From assembly GCF_037975235.1 (NCBI RefSeq), contig NZ_CP150241.1, positions 4,030,001-4,094,000 of the forward strand: a DNA stretch of 64,000 bases, given 5' to 3'. Below are positions 16,823-25,603 of the stretch, piece after piece; position 1 is the stretch's first letter, and every line of letters starts with the position of its first letter. The notes under the pieces were generated by a model, which made no database searches, was not told the origin of the DNA, and saw nothing but the letters and a program-made list of their open reading frames with translations. The DNA is from Paenibacillus sp. FSL R5-0341. Lineage in GTDB: Bacteria > Bacillota > Bacilli > Paenibacillales > Paenibacillaceae. The position numbers and the translations under genes are program-made.

Positions 16823-16870
16823 TCTTGCTCCCCCTTACCAAGCCCACGATAAAATAATAGATGAAAAGAT

Positions 16871-16922
16871 GAGCATTCTGTATAAATTCAAAGATAGAAG
16901 TGACTTTTTATACAGAATGCTC
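16871..16922 (-). terminator. 16-bp perfect inverted repeat between dinG and rex
   Basis: GAGCATTCTGTATAAA (16871-16886) and its exact complement (16907-16922) flank a 20-nt loop. On the minus strand the only U-rich tail is ATCTTTTC, so it is a weak dinG terminator or an operator-like palindrome 50 bp upstream of rex. Confidence 0.55.
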
Positions 16923-17040
16923 CTTGTAATTTAGGTTATAAGTTCTTACGTGCAACTGCTTTATTCGCAAACGGAAAGATCTCATAAAGTTTAACGCCAA
17001 ACTGCAGCGTCATGCAATGATATAACGAACAAAACAACCA

Positions 17041-19902
17041 TTATTCTTGTTCTTTAGCAGGTTTTTCCAACCATTCGGTAATTCGTGGAACCATTTGCTC
17101 TGTGAGCATGTGCTCCATTTTTGGACCAGGTAATGAATATAAAAAGAATTTACCATAGTACGCTTCAATTACGCGTGTATCATAGACAATCACAATTCCT
17201 CTGTCCTTCCCGGTACGCACCAATCGGCCAAATCCCTGCTTGAACCGAATGACCGCTTGCGGCACGGACAGTTTCATAAAAGGATTTTTCTTTTGCTCCT
17301 GGAGCAGCTCACTCTTGGCTTCCACCAGCGGATGATTCGGTGGCTGGAACGGCAATCTTACAATAGCGAGACAGGTTAGCGCATCACCCGGGATATCTAC
17401 ACCCTCCCAGAAGCTGCTTGTGCCCAGAAGTACCGTAGCTTTGGCATCCTGGAACCTGCGAGTCAGCTTGGAGCGGCTTCCACTGTCCACGCCTTGCCCC
17501 AGCAACGAGATGTCGTTACCAGACAACGCCTCCTTGAGCGGATCATAGACCTGTCGCAACATCTTGTATGAAGTAAACAGAACCATCATGCGTCCACGGG
17601 TGGCAATTGCTGTCTCTGCGAGGGACTGCACCAGCATATTAACAAAGTGCGCATCACCCACACTGCCCTTCACACTCGGGAAATCACGCGGAATCACCAA
17701 AAGTGCCTGATCACGATAGTTGAAAGGTGATGGCAGCATCGACGTTAATAGCCGATTATTATCGGCGGCTTCCTGCAAGCCAAGCTGCTCAATCATGAAC
17801 TGGAATGACTTATCGACAGAGAGCGTAGCCGATGTAAGCACAACGCTTTTCTTTTTGTCAAAAAACAAATCCTTAAGTTGTGCACTGACATCTACAGGTA
17901 CAGCATACAGCTGAAGCGATTTGCTGCGGAACTGGCCGCTGGCTTCCATCCAGTACACCGTTTTGGCATCATCCATACGCATGAAGAACCGTAGATTCTC
18001 CTTCAACGTAGTCAGATCTTTCAGCAATCCTGTGATGTCCGTGATCAGGCTATCCGATTGATAATCATCCTGATCTTCCTTCACCTCAAGCAGCAATTTG
18101 TCCCCTTTGCGAACCAAATCACCCAGTGTCACATAGATCTGGTTCTCCAGATCCTGCAACTCTTGCCATTTCGCAGGTTTCTGAGATGCCTTCAGACGCA
18201 GGGAAAATTGACCTGTCTCTCCCGGTGAAGCATCACTTCGTTCAGGCAACAGCCCGAACAGAGCATCGCTCATACGATCCCATAACTCTTTGACCTCAAG
18301 AGCGAGCGGAAACATCTGATCCACCATGGAGCCCCATTGCACCGAATTTTCATGTCCGGATAACTGCGAACGAAGCATAGGCAGCTGACCATTACGACTG
18401 TCTTTAAACAGACGGGTCAGTGTATGAACCAACGTGAAATATTTCATATGCATTCCAAGATGTTTACCAGCTACATCCTCCAGATGATGGGCCTCATCGA
18501 TCACAAGACTCTCATAAGCTGGCAGCAGCTGATGTGCTGCTTTGACATCCGTAAATAATTTGGAGTGATTGGTGATTACAATATCTGACAACCCGGCCTC
18601 ATGTTTGGCACGATGATAGAAACATTTGCGGAACCATGGACAGGATCTTCCCAGACATGACTCGGATTCGCTTTGTACGGTCTCCCAGAAGTCCCCACCG
18701 CGTCCGCTAAGGTTAAGTTCCTCATCATCTCCGGTTTCGGTCTGCGTAAGCCAGACGATCATCTGGGCAGCTGTGAAATAATCCTCTTTCGGTGTGGCGA
18801 ATTCACGTTTATTGATTTTGTGTTCAAATTTGCGCAGGCACAGGTAATGTCCACGTCCTTTGAATACAGCAGCCTTAAACGGAAACGGAACCACTTGGGT
18901 CAGCATCGGAATGTCCCGCTCTCTCAATTGTTCCTGCAGGTTGATCGTATGCGTGCTGACCATGACTTTCTGTTCTTGCTTCACACTTTCGTAAATAGCA
19001 GGCAACAGATACCCCAGAGATTTACCGGTACCCGTTCCAGCTTCGATCAAGAGGTGTTTCTCTTCGTCCAAAGCTTGCCTTACACTGCTGAACATCTGAG
19101 TCTGCGCTTCGCGCTCTTCATAATGATCCAGCGTATCCTTCAGGTTCTCCCGAACCTGGTCCATAAACTGTTCGAAGCTTACACCATCAAGGGGGTTACC
19201 CTCACGTTCATCACGTGGTGCACCAATATCCGTCCAATCACTCACATTAAGAGCAAGCTGACGATAATAGGTATGTCCGTCCAGGTCCTGGATCGGCTCT
19301 GCTTCCTTCTCACTGCGCATTCCGTCCAAGAACCAACCCAAGTCACTGTCTTCTGGTGCGAACAGGTCACTGAGCCGCTGAATCGTTATGAGCGGTAATT
19401 CCTTTAACTCATCCAGACATTTGAGCAGCACATAGGCTGTCGCCAGTGCATCACTGTCAGCCTGATGAGGGCGATCATGCTGAAAACCAAATTCTGAAGA
19501 CACATAACCAAGTTGATAAGAACCAAGTGATGGGAACGTAATCTTCAGAAAATCAATCGTGTCCAGAATACGGCCTGTGAACGGCAAATAACCGCAACGG
19601 TCCAGAGCATTCTGTAAAAAGTGAAAATCAAAAGCAACGTTGTGTCCAACAAGAACCACATCGTTAAGCAGCGGAACCATCTCCATCATCATCTCTTCGA
19701 GTGATGGAGCATCCGCCACATCGGCATCGGTAATACCCGTTAATCCCGAAATAAACGGGGGAATCGGTACACCAGGGTTCACATAAGAACTATATATTTG
19801 AGTTATGCTGAAGTCATGATCTATGATGGCAAGTCCGGCCTGTATAATCTCACCGTCGGACTGCGTGCCGGTTGTTTCGAAATCCAATACGGCATATTTC
19901 AT
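17041..19902 (-). CDS. dinG: DinG-family 3'-5' exonuclease/helicase
   Basis: 953 residues. The N-terminal DEDD exonuclease domain has DFETTG (D7, E9), GHNVAFDFHF (86-95) and HQADSDA (146-152). The superfamily 2 XPD-like helicase has Walker A EAGTGTGKS (287-295), DEAH (469-472) and motif VI QGFGRLVRTGKDRG. Four cysteines (C355, C416, C421, C427) occupy the position of the XPD/DinG iron-sulfur cluster. It probably removes structured or hybrid nucleic acids during repair. An extended spacing to AAGGGA precedes the ATG. A B. subtilis DinG counterpart lies at the same place next to panD. Confidence 0.93.
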   Translation of the reverse strand: MKYAVLDFETTGTQSDGEIIQAGLAIIDHDFSITQIYSSYVNPGVPIPPFISGLTGITDADVADAPSLEEMMMEMVPLLNDVVLVGHNVAFDFHFLQNALDRCGYLPFTGRILDTIDFLKITFPSLGSYQLGYVSSEFGFQHDRPHQADSDALATAYVLLKCLDELKELPLITIQRLSDLFAPEDSDLGWFLDGMRSEKEAEPIQDLDGHTYYRQLALNVSDWTDIGAPRDEREGNPLDGVSFEQFMDQVRENLKDTLDHYEEREAQTQMFSSVRQALDEEKHLLIEAGTGTGKSLGYLLPAIYESVKQEQKVMVSTHTINLQEQLRERDIPMLTQVVPFPFKAAVFKGRGHYLCLRKFEHKINKREFATPKEDYFTAAQMIVWLTQTETGDDEELNLSGRGGDFWETVQSESESCLGRSCPWFRKCFYHRAKHEAGLSDIVITNHSKLFTDVKAAHQLLPAYESLVIDEAHHLEDVAGKHLGMHMKYFTLVHTLTRLFKDSRNGQLPMLRSQLSGHENSVQWGSMVDQMFPLALEVKELWDRMSDALFGLLPERSDASPGETGQFSLRLKASQKPAKWQELQDLENQIYVTLGDLVRKGDKLLLEVKEDQDDYQSDSLITDITGLLKDLTTLKENLRFFMRMDDAKTVYWMEASGQFRSKSLQLYAVPVDVSAQLKDLFFDKKKSVVLTSATLSVDKSFQFMIEQLGLQEAADNNRLLTSMLPSPFNYRDQALLVIPRDFPSVKGSVGDAHFVNMLVQSLAETAIATRGRMMVLFTSYKMLRQVYDPLKEALSGNDISLLGQGVDSGSRSKLTRRFQDAKATVLLGTSSFWEGVDIPGDALTCLAIVRLPFQPPNHPLVEAKSELLQEQKKNPFMKLSVPQAVIRFKQGFGRLVRTGKDRGIVIVYDTRVIEAYYGKFFLYSLPGPKMEHMLTEQMVPRITEWLEKPAKEQE

Positions 19903-19976
19903 TGCAATGTACGGTCCCTTCCATTCCAGTCTATGTTACAGCATAGCAAAAAAAAGGGGATTTGAAAATTAACTGA

Positions 19977-20028
19977 CAAAAAAGCGGTGTTCCCACCGCT
20001 ATGCCAAAGGAGGGAACACCGTTTTTTG
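19977..20028 (-). terminator. Intrinsic terminator upstream of dinG
   Basis: CGGTGTTCCC (19985-19994) and GGGAACACCG (20012-20021) are perfect complements with T6 on the minus strand and T6 on the plus strand. The hairpin ends the pan/TPR transcript before dinG. Confidence 0.9.
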
Positions 20029-20043
20029 TCGCCGAATTCCCGC

Positions 20044-20691
20044 TTAATGAAGGGTTGTCAGCTGATTCGCATATTGCAATTTTCCCCTGTTCAACCTGCA
20101 AGCTTCCATGTTGTACAGTGGTTCGGTCAATGTCGGGTCATACTGAAGGGCCTGTGCAAAGAGTGAACATGCAGCTTCCGGATTCGCAAGTTTGGCTTGA
20201 ATACAGCCCAGAGCGTTACATACAAGCCCTTTTAAGCGAGGCGAACCCTTAAGGTACATGATCTGCTGCAAATGTGTCCCGGCTTCCGCCATTTGTTCCA
20301 GATTCAGATACGCGAGCGCCAGGTAAAAACGAGTTAATGCACTCTCCGGATGGTCGGTCACAACCTGGGAGAACTGCATAATCGCCTGCCGATACATCTG
20401 TAATTTGAAATAGCCCTGACCCCGACTGAAATATTCCAGATGGAGTTCAGGCAAAGCGGTAACAGCTTCCTGTTCTGGTTCAAGGGAAGCAGGCTTATCC
20501 ATCTCCCGCTCCCTCACCTGGCTCATCTTTTCTTCAAACATCAGCCATTCATCCAGCATTCCGTCACTCATCCGCTTAAGCAAGTTCCACTTTTGCAGCA
20601 ATTCCTGTTTGTTCAGGCCTTCAGCGGAAGGATAGCTCTTGATAATTTCATCTAACATGTCGTTCATTTCTGCGAAAACATGCTGGAACAT
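20044..20691 (-). CDS. Tetratricopeptide-repeat protein
   Basis: 215 residues, no signal peptide. The N-terminal half is helical and charged. About three TPR units follow (FSRGQGYFKLQMYRQAIMQFSQVVTDHP, ALTRFYLALAYLNLEQMAEAGTHLQQI, NALGCIQAKLANPEAACSLFAQALQYDP). A protein-interaction role is all that can be said. Its Shine-Dalgarno sequence (AAGGGTGGGG) lies inside a long inverted repeat after panD, and it ends at the terminator before dinG, so it is probably the last gene of the pan operon. Confidence 0.85.
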   Translation of the reverse strand: MFQHVFAEMNDMLDEIIKSYPSAEGLNKQELLQKWNLLKRMSDGMLDEWLMFEEKMSQVREREMDKPASLEPEQEAVTALPELHLEYFSRGQGYFKLQMYRQAIMQFSQVVTDHPESALTRFYLALAYLNLEQMAEAGTHLQQIMYLKGSPRLKGLVCNALGCIQAKLANPEAACSLFAQALQYDPTLTEPLYNMEACRLNRGKLQYANQLTTLH

Positions 20692-20704
20692 CGATGCATC
20701 CCCA

Positions 20705-20758
20705 CCCTTGAAAAAATGGATTAGTGCAGTGACCTGTACTCATTTTTTGCTTCAAGGG
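20705..20758 (-). promoter_or_regulatory. Inverted repeat that can mask the TPR gene's ribosome binding site
   Basis: CCCTTG+AAAAAATG (20705-20718) pairs with CATTTTTT+CAAGGG (20741-20758) apart from a 4-nt bulge. On the minus strand the 3' arm contains the CAAGGG that forms the Shine-Dalgarno sequence of the gene starting at 20691. Confidence 0.55.
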
Positions 20759-20784
20759 CCGATTTCATTCTCCTTACCAGTCGA

Positions 20785-21168
20785 TTACATAATCGTGGCG
20801 TGCACTTCCTGCTTCATCGTTTGTACAGGTTTATTCTGTCCATCTACAAATACAACCGTTGGTTTGTGAGTATTTGCCTCTTCTTGAGACATCATGGCGT
20901 AAGAAATGATAATGACGTTATCTCCAGGCTGTACCAGACGTGCAGCTGCGCCGTTAAGACAGATGACCCCGCTTCCGCGCGGTCCTGGAATCACATAAGT
21001 TTCCAGACGTGCACCGTTGTTGTTGTTCACGATTTGCACTTTCTCGTTTTCCATCAAGTCGGATGTTTCCATCAAGTCTTCATCTATGGTAATGCTACCC
21101 ACATAGTTCAAGTTGGCTTCCGTTACCGTAGCCCGGTGAATTTTGGATTTCATCAGTGTTCTAAACAT
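20785..21168 (-). CDS. panD: Aspartate 1-decarboxylase proenzyme
   Basis: 127 residues, the standard family length. The self-cleavage site NYVGSITID places Gly24-Ser25, where Ser25 becomes the catalytic pyruvoyl group. It makes beta-alanine from aspartate for pantothenate. I chose the ATG at 21168: GGAGG lies 9 nt upstream and the start overlaps the panC stop by 8 bp (ATGTTTAG). It is the third gene of panBCD. Confidence 0.97.
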   Translation of the reverse strand: MFRTLMKSKIHRATVTEANLNYVGSITIDEDLMETSDLMENEKVQIVNNNNGARLETYVIPGPRGSGVICLNGAAARLVQPGDNVIIISYAMMSQEEANTHKPTVVFVDGQNKPVQTMKQEVHATIM

Positions 21169-22057
21169 GGGACAGTACCTCCGATTTTTGCAACCTAATA
21201 TTGTCAATCAATCTTGTTTTTCCGAATTTCACCGCAAGTGCGATGAGCAGATCGTCACGTCCTTGAACTTCTTCCTGATCTGAGAGCGGCTCAAGGCTAG
21301 GAAAAGCCTGAATCTCGGCATAGTCAATAATGGCAAGCGGTGAGCTTGTAATATGCTCGCGCAAGATGCGACGGATATCTGCGGCTGTAGTAACTAGACC
21401 TGTATCTGCAGCTTCCTGAGCTGCGCGCAGTGCCTTTGACAGAACCAACGCCTGTGTACGCTGTTCTGCGCTAAGATAGACATTACGTGAACTGAGGGCA
21501 AGACCATCCTCTTCCCGAACAATCGGACAAGGCACAATTTCTACAGGCATATTCAAATCATTCACCATCTGTTGAATGACCGCAACCTGCTGAGCGTCTT
21601 TCATCCCGAAAAATGCACGCTGTGGTTGTACGATGTTGAAAAGCTTGGATACTACAGTCGTTACGCCGTCAAAATGTCCCGGGCGGGAAGCGCCACATAA
21701 GCGCTCCGTCAGTTGTGAGACAGATACTGTCGTTTGCGTTGCCTGTGGATACATCTCTTCAACAGAGGGAATAAATACAATATCTACCCCTTGTGAGCGT
21801 GCTGTCTCCACATCCCTGGCTTCATCCCGCGGATAGCTGTCAAAATCTTCATTGGGTCCAAATTGAATCGGATTAACGAATATGCTTAATACCACGATAT
21901 CGCTCTGTTGTTGGGCTGCTTGCATCAAGCTTGCATGACCTTCATGAAGATAACCCATTGTCGGTACCAGACCTACAACGGATGCATTGGACCGAATCGC
22001 TTGACGCATCAAGCTTAGCTCCTGTCTTAACTCTGCGATTGTCCGTAATACTTTCAT
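21161..22057 (-). CDS. panC: Pantothenate synthetase
   Basis: 298 residues. The adenylate-forming HIGH-like motif is [10 protein letters not shown], followed by [20 protein letters not shown] and [20 protein letters not shown]. It condenses pantoate with beta-alanine using ATP. The start overlaps the panB stop (ATGA) and the stop overlaps panD, so panBCD is a single translationally coupled unit. Confidence 0.97.
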   Translation of the reverse strand: MKVLRTIAELRQELSLMRQAIRSNASVVGLVPTMGYLHEGHASLMQAAQQQSDIVVLSIFVNPIQFGPNEDFDSYPRDEARDVETARSQGVDIVFIPSVEEMYPQATQTTVSVSQLTERLCGASRPGHFDGVTTVVSKLFNIVQPQRAFFGMKDAQQVAVIQQMVNDLNMPVEIVPCPIVREEDGLALSSRNVYLSAEQRTQALVLSKALRAAQEAADTGLVTTAADIRRILREHITSSPLAIIDYAEIQAFPSLEPLSDQEEVQGRDDLLIALAVKFGKTRLIDNIRLQKSEVLSHV

Positions 22058-22932
22058 GAGTTACTTCCCACCTTTTCCTTACGTTGTCCATACAGTTGAT
22101 CCAGAACGCCAGCATCCGTAGCATTAAACACGTGCTCTTGGGCCGGGAAAGAACGATCTTTAACTTCCTTCACGTAGGCTTCAATACTGGTTCTGATTAA
22201 TGCACCCACATCTCCATAGGTTTTGACAAAACGTTTAGGCGTATACGGAGAAGCATACTGAACCACATCGTGGAACACCAGCACCTGACCATCACAGCCT
22301 CGTCCTGCTCCAATCCCGATGGTAGGGATGGAGAGTTCCTCCGAGATTGCCCGAGCGACTTCTTCCGTAACCAGTTCAAGCACTATGCCGAACGCGCCTG
22401 CAGCTTCCAAAGCTTTGGCTTCGTCCATCAGACGTTTCGCATCTGCTGCATCCTTGCCCTGAATACGGTAACCACCAATCTGATTAACAGATTGAGGTGT
22501 CAGTCCGATATGTCCAAGAACAGGCACGCCTGCTTGCACGACTGCTCTAACGGTGTCCGCTATTTCGACTCCGCCTTCCATTTTAACCGCATGGGCATGC
22601 CCCTCTTGCATCAGTCGACGTACACCCTTAAGTGTCTCATCCACGCTGCCATGATACGTCATAAAAGGCATGTCAGCCACAATAAATGTCTTTTCAGCCC
22701 CACGTACTACGGAACGTGTGTGGTACACCATGTCGTCGATGGTCACAGGAAGAGTTGAGTTATAACCGAGCACGACATTGCCAAGTGAATCACCAACCAG
22801 GATCAGATCGATACCTGCTTCCTCCGCAAGGAGAGCTGTTGGATAATCGTAAGCCGTAATCATACTGAGCGGCACGCCATCCTGCTTGTATTTTTTCATT
22901 TTCACAATATTCATCGCTTGTTTGTTCGCCAT
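22054..22932 (-). CDS. panB: 3-methyl-2-oxobutanoate hydroxymethyltransferase
   Basis: 292 residues, TIM barrel. ITAYDYPTALLAEEAGIDLILVGDSLGNVVLGYNSTLPV carries the metal-binding DS motif, and HIGLTPQSVNQIGGY is also typical. It makes ketopantoate, the first committed pantothenate intermediate. It is the first gene of the operon, preceded by a roughly 270-nt leader with a terminator 45 bp before its ATG, so attenuation-type control is expected. Confidence 0.97.
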   Translation of the reverse strand: MANKQAMNIVKMKKYKQDGVPLSMITAYDYPTALLAEEAGIDLILVGDSLGNVVLGYNSTLPVTIDDMVYHTRSVVRGAEKTFIVADMPFMTYHGSVDETLKGVRRLMQEGHAHAVKMEGGVEIADTVRAVVQAGVPVLGHIGLTPQSVNQIGGYRIQGKDAADAKRLMDEAKALEAAGAFGIVLELVTEEVARAISEELSIPTIGIGAGRGCDGQVLVFHDVVQYASPYTPKRFVKTYGDVGALIRTSIEAYVKEVKDRSFPAQEHVFNATDAGVLDQLYGQRKEKVGSNS

Positions 22933-23214
22933 TTTCTGTCATGGCTCCTTTCTTCTTTTCAAATAAAACGCAACAAAAAAACCTTTTAGTTTTCCACTAA
23001 AAAGTCCCGAAAAGTCAAAAAAGAGTCACTTGCGATCGTCCCTTCTGTCTCGGTCCTCTTCGGCTCAGAGCAGAATCCAACAACTCACTTAAACGTATTT
23101 CATTCTTGCACTGCGGTCTGCTTATACGAAACAAATCAAAGCAGAACAAAGGCTACTGTTACGGGAGTGCAATTCGGTCTGCATTAGCCGATATCGCCTC
23201 ACGAACACAGTATA
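22933..23214 (-). promoter_or_regulatory. panBCD leader: promoter, tandem repeated elements and terminator (candidate pan RNA)
   Basis: An extended -10 (TGG TATACT, with TATACT at 23209-23214) predicts a start near 23202. The leader contains two copies of the plus-strand pattern TGCANNNCGGTCTGC (23168-23182 and 23107-23121). It ends in a hairpin with a T7 run (22975-23005) close to panB. Tandem conserved elements before panB fit the described 'pan' cis-regulatory RNA motif of Bacillota; I have not matched it to a covariance model. Confidence 0.6.
22975..23005 (-). terminator. Terminator/attenuator immediately upstream of panB
   Basis: On the minus strand ACTTTTTAGT and ACTAAAAGGT pair around a 5-nt loop with one G-U, followed by TTTTTTT. 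It lies about 45 nt before the panB start and downstream of the leader promoter, which is the position of an attenuator. Confidence 0.75.
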
Positions 23215-23277
23215 CCAAAGTTCTGCTCAAACTTCACGTCTTATGTTCATTTTACCAGTGAAAATTCGACAAATTGT

Positions 23278-24255
23278 TTACGATTTCCAGGAAATCTCAC
23301 CAGAGATGACTAGTGTATGTTCTCCATCGTGCTTTTCCACGATAAGTGCTCCGGAAGGGTCAAGACCGATTGCCTTGCCTTCAATGACACCATGAGGATT
23401 CGTCACTGTAATCTCTCGATTCATCGATACGGACAAGGCCTCCCAAAGGGCTGAGATGACGCCGAATCCTTCTTTTTGATACAAAAAATACAACTGTTCC
23501 AGCTCGGTTAAAATGGCAGCCGTGAGCTTGGTACGATCAACGGGTTGCCCCGTCTCCATCTTGAGCGAGGTTGCGATTGTAGTGAGATCTTCGGGATAAT
23601 CCTCGGGGTCAAAGTTCACGTCCACACCTATACCCGCAATGCAGAATCTAACTTCATGATCTTCTACTGTGGATTCAAGCAATATGCCACACACCTTGCG
23701 TCCATCGATTAACAGATCATTGGGCCATTTGATGCCTGCATCAGCTCCTGTACAAGCTCGAACGGCTCGACATACAGCCACCCCAGTTAATAAGGTTAGC
23801 TGCGGCGTATGCTGAAGTGGTACATCAGGACGCAAAAGGACACTCATCCAGATTCCTTTACCAGGGGGAGAGAACCACTTTCGACCGAAACGTCCTCTTC
23901 CTCCGGTTTGTTCTTCCGCAATGACCACGGCGCCTTCGTCCTGCCCCTGCTCAGCTAACTTCAGAACATCCCCTTGGGTAGACAAGGTCGAGGTCAACAG
24001 AACAGCCTTACGGCCAAATACGGTTGTGTCCAACGCCAATTGAAGGGCTGTAGCGTCAATGCTGTCCGGCTTCGTTACAAGACGATACCCTTTGCGAGAG
24101 ACGGCTTCAAACTCATAACCCATGTCACGCAACTTGTTCACATGTTTCCACACAGCGGTTCGACTAATGGACAGATTACGGCTGATCTCTTCACCCGATA
24201 CGAATTGTCCTTCTGCATTCAATAACATATGTAACAGATCCTCATGCTTGGTCAT
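23278..24255 (-). CDS. birA: Biotin-[acetyl-CoA-carboxylase] ligase / biotin operon repressor
   Basis: 325 residues. An N-terminal winged helix (VSGEEISRNLSISRTAVWKHVNKLR, about 15-45) makes it the bifunctional regulator type. The ligase core has GGRGRFGRKWFSPPGKGIWMS, KWPNDLL and GILLE, and there is an SH3-like C-terminal domain. It makes biotinyl-AMP, biotinylates carrier proteins and represses biotin genes. I chose the ATG at 24255 over a TTG at 24261; GGGTGG lies 6 nt upstream. It overlaps the end of cca by 14 bp. Confidence 0.96.
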   Translation of the reverse strand: MTKHEDLLHMLLNAEGQFVSGEEISRNLSISRTAVWKHVNKLRDMGYEFEAVSRKGYRLVTKPDSIDATALQLALDTTVFGRKAVLLTSTLSTQGDVLKLAEQGQDEGAVVIAEEQTGGRGRFGRKWFSPPGKGIWMSVLLRPDVPLQHTPQLTLLTGVAVCRAVRACTGADAGIKWPNDLLIDGRKVCGILLESTVEDHEVRFCIAGIGVDVNFDPEDYPEDLTTIATSLKMETGQPVDRTKLTAAILTELEQLYFLYQKEGFGVISALWEALSVSMNREITVTNPHGVIEGKAIGLDPSGALIVEKHDGEHTLVISGEISWKS

Positions 24256-25543
24256 CTGCAACCACCCGCTTCACTTCTGCACTTAGCGCTTCATGCTGAT
24301 TTGCTATCGTTCCAATCGCCGCTTCTCTTAACAAATGTTTCATGAGTTGCCCCAACCATGGTCCGCCTTTACGCTGCACCATTATCAACACTTGTTCCCC
24401 TGTGATATTCAGTTCTTTCAAGTCATGCACAGGGATCGATTGACTCCATTCGACAGCAAGGTCTTGAACCAAAACGACCTGTAATTCTGCATGGTCAGAA
24501 TGATTCCGCCATCCTGCTGGCAACAGCGATTGTATCCGCAGCCAATCATCCGCAGCCTGAACGCCACAAGCCAGAACAGTAACGATCCAATCTGAACGCA
24601 GGCTTAGCGTATCTTTCTGCTCCTGAACGGAAGTATGAATCAACTGCTCCACCTGAAGCACCCCTGTTATGCGGGAACGATGTTCATTGGAGAATGTCCA
24701 CTGACGTAATAGAACGTCTGCTTCATCCTTGCTAAACCCGCCAGCGATCAGGAGGAGTGACCAACGAAGCAATACATGCTCGTCTGACAATTGTTCCAGA
24801 TTGGTTAACAACGTCTTGTTGAATCGGCCCGAGCTAACCGGGGCTTTGACGTGCGCAAGCGCGTTACTTCTGTATAACAGCTCCAACCCTCTTAAGGGAT
24901 GCGGTCCCGACATCATTTTTACCATCTCGGTCCGTACTCGTTCCATCGCTATATGTTGAAGCAGGTCTCTCTGTCTTACAAGACCCTTCCACGTATTATG
25001 AGCGATTTTGAAATCAAATACCGAAGCAAAGCGAACACAACGAAGCATCCGCAGTGCATCTTCACCAAATCGTTCCACCGCAGAGCCCACACATCTGACG
25101 CGCTCTTCCTTAATATCTGTCTGTCCACCGAACGGATCAACAATTGTCCCAGTGACGTCCATGGCAAGAGCGTTCATCGTGAAGTCACGCCGCTGTAAGT
25201 CTTCCTTAATATTCTGGACAAATTGAACTGCAGCAGGTCTGCGGTTATCTTGATATTCGGATTCTGTTCGGAACGTGGTCACTTCAAAGTAATAGCCGCC
25301 TGAACGCACGGTAACCGTCCCGTGTTGCAGACCTGTAGGAATGCAATCGTTGAACAGTTCCATGACTTGCTGAGGAGAAGCGGATGTCGTAATATCCATA
25401 TCGTCTACAACTCGTCCGAGCAATTCGTCACGCACACAACCGCCTACCCAATATGCCTTGTAGCCATGTTCGTTTAAGGTTGTGAGTACATTCTCACTTT
25501 GAATTGCCATTTCACGATCTACCTGTGTCCATTGAACCACCAC
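24242..25543 (-). CDS. cca: CCA tRNA nucleotidyltransferase (class II)
   Basis: 433 residues. The head domain has AYWVGGCVRDELLGR and the catalytic DMDITTSA. RRDFTMNALAMD and the neck segment EDALRMLRCVRFASVFDF follow, then a helical body. It adds or repairs the 3' CCA end of tRNAs. It starts with GTG at 25543, with AGAGGTGAT just upstream. The overlap with birA repeats the B. subtilis order (cca-birA-pan). Confidence 0.95.
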   Translation of the reverse strand: MVVQWTQVDREMAIQSENVLTTLNEHGYKAYWVGGCVRDELLGRVVDDMDITTSASPQQVMELFNDCIPTGLQHGTVTVRSGGYYFEVTTFRTESEYQDNRRPAAVQFVQNIKEDLQRRDFTMNALAMDVTGTIVDPFGGQTDIKEERVRCVGSAVERFGEDALRMLRCVRFASVFDFKIAHNTWKGLVRQRDLLQHIAMERVRTEMVKMMSGPHPLRGLELLYRSNALAHVKAPVSSGRFNKTLLTNLEQLSDEHVLLRWSLLLIAGGFSKDEADVLLRQWTFSNEHRSRITGVLQVEQLIHTSVQEQKDTLSLRSDWIVTVLACGVQAADDWLRIQSLLPAGWRNHSDHAELQVVLVQDLAVEWSQSIPVHDLKELNITGEQVLIMVQRKGGPWLGQLMKHLLREAAIGTIANQHEALSAEVKRVVADDQA

Positions 25544-25603
25544 ATATCACCTCTTCTCTTGCCTGTTGTGGTACGCACAGTATGATTTCGCCTAGCAAAA
25601 CGG

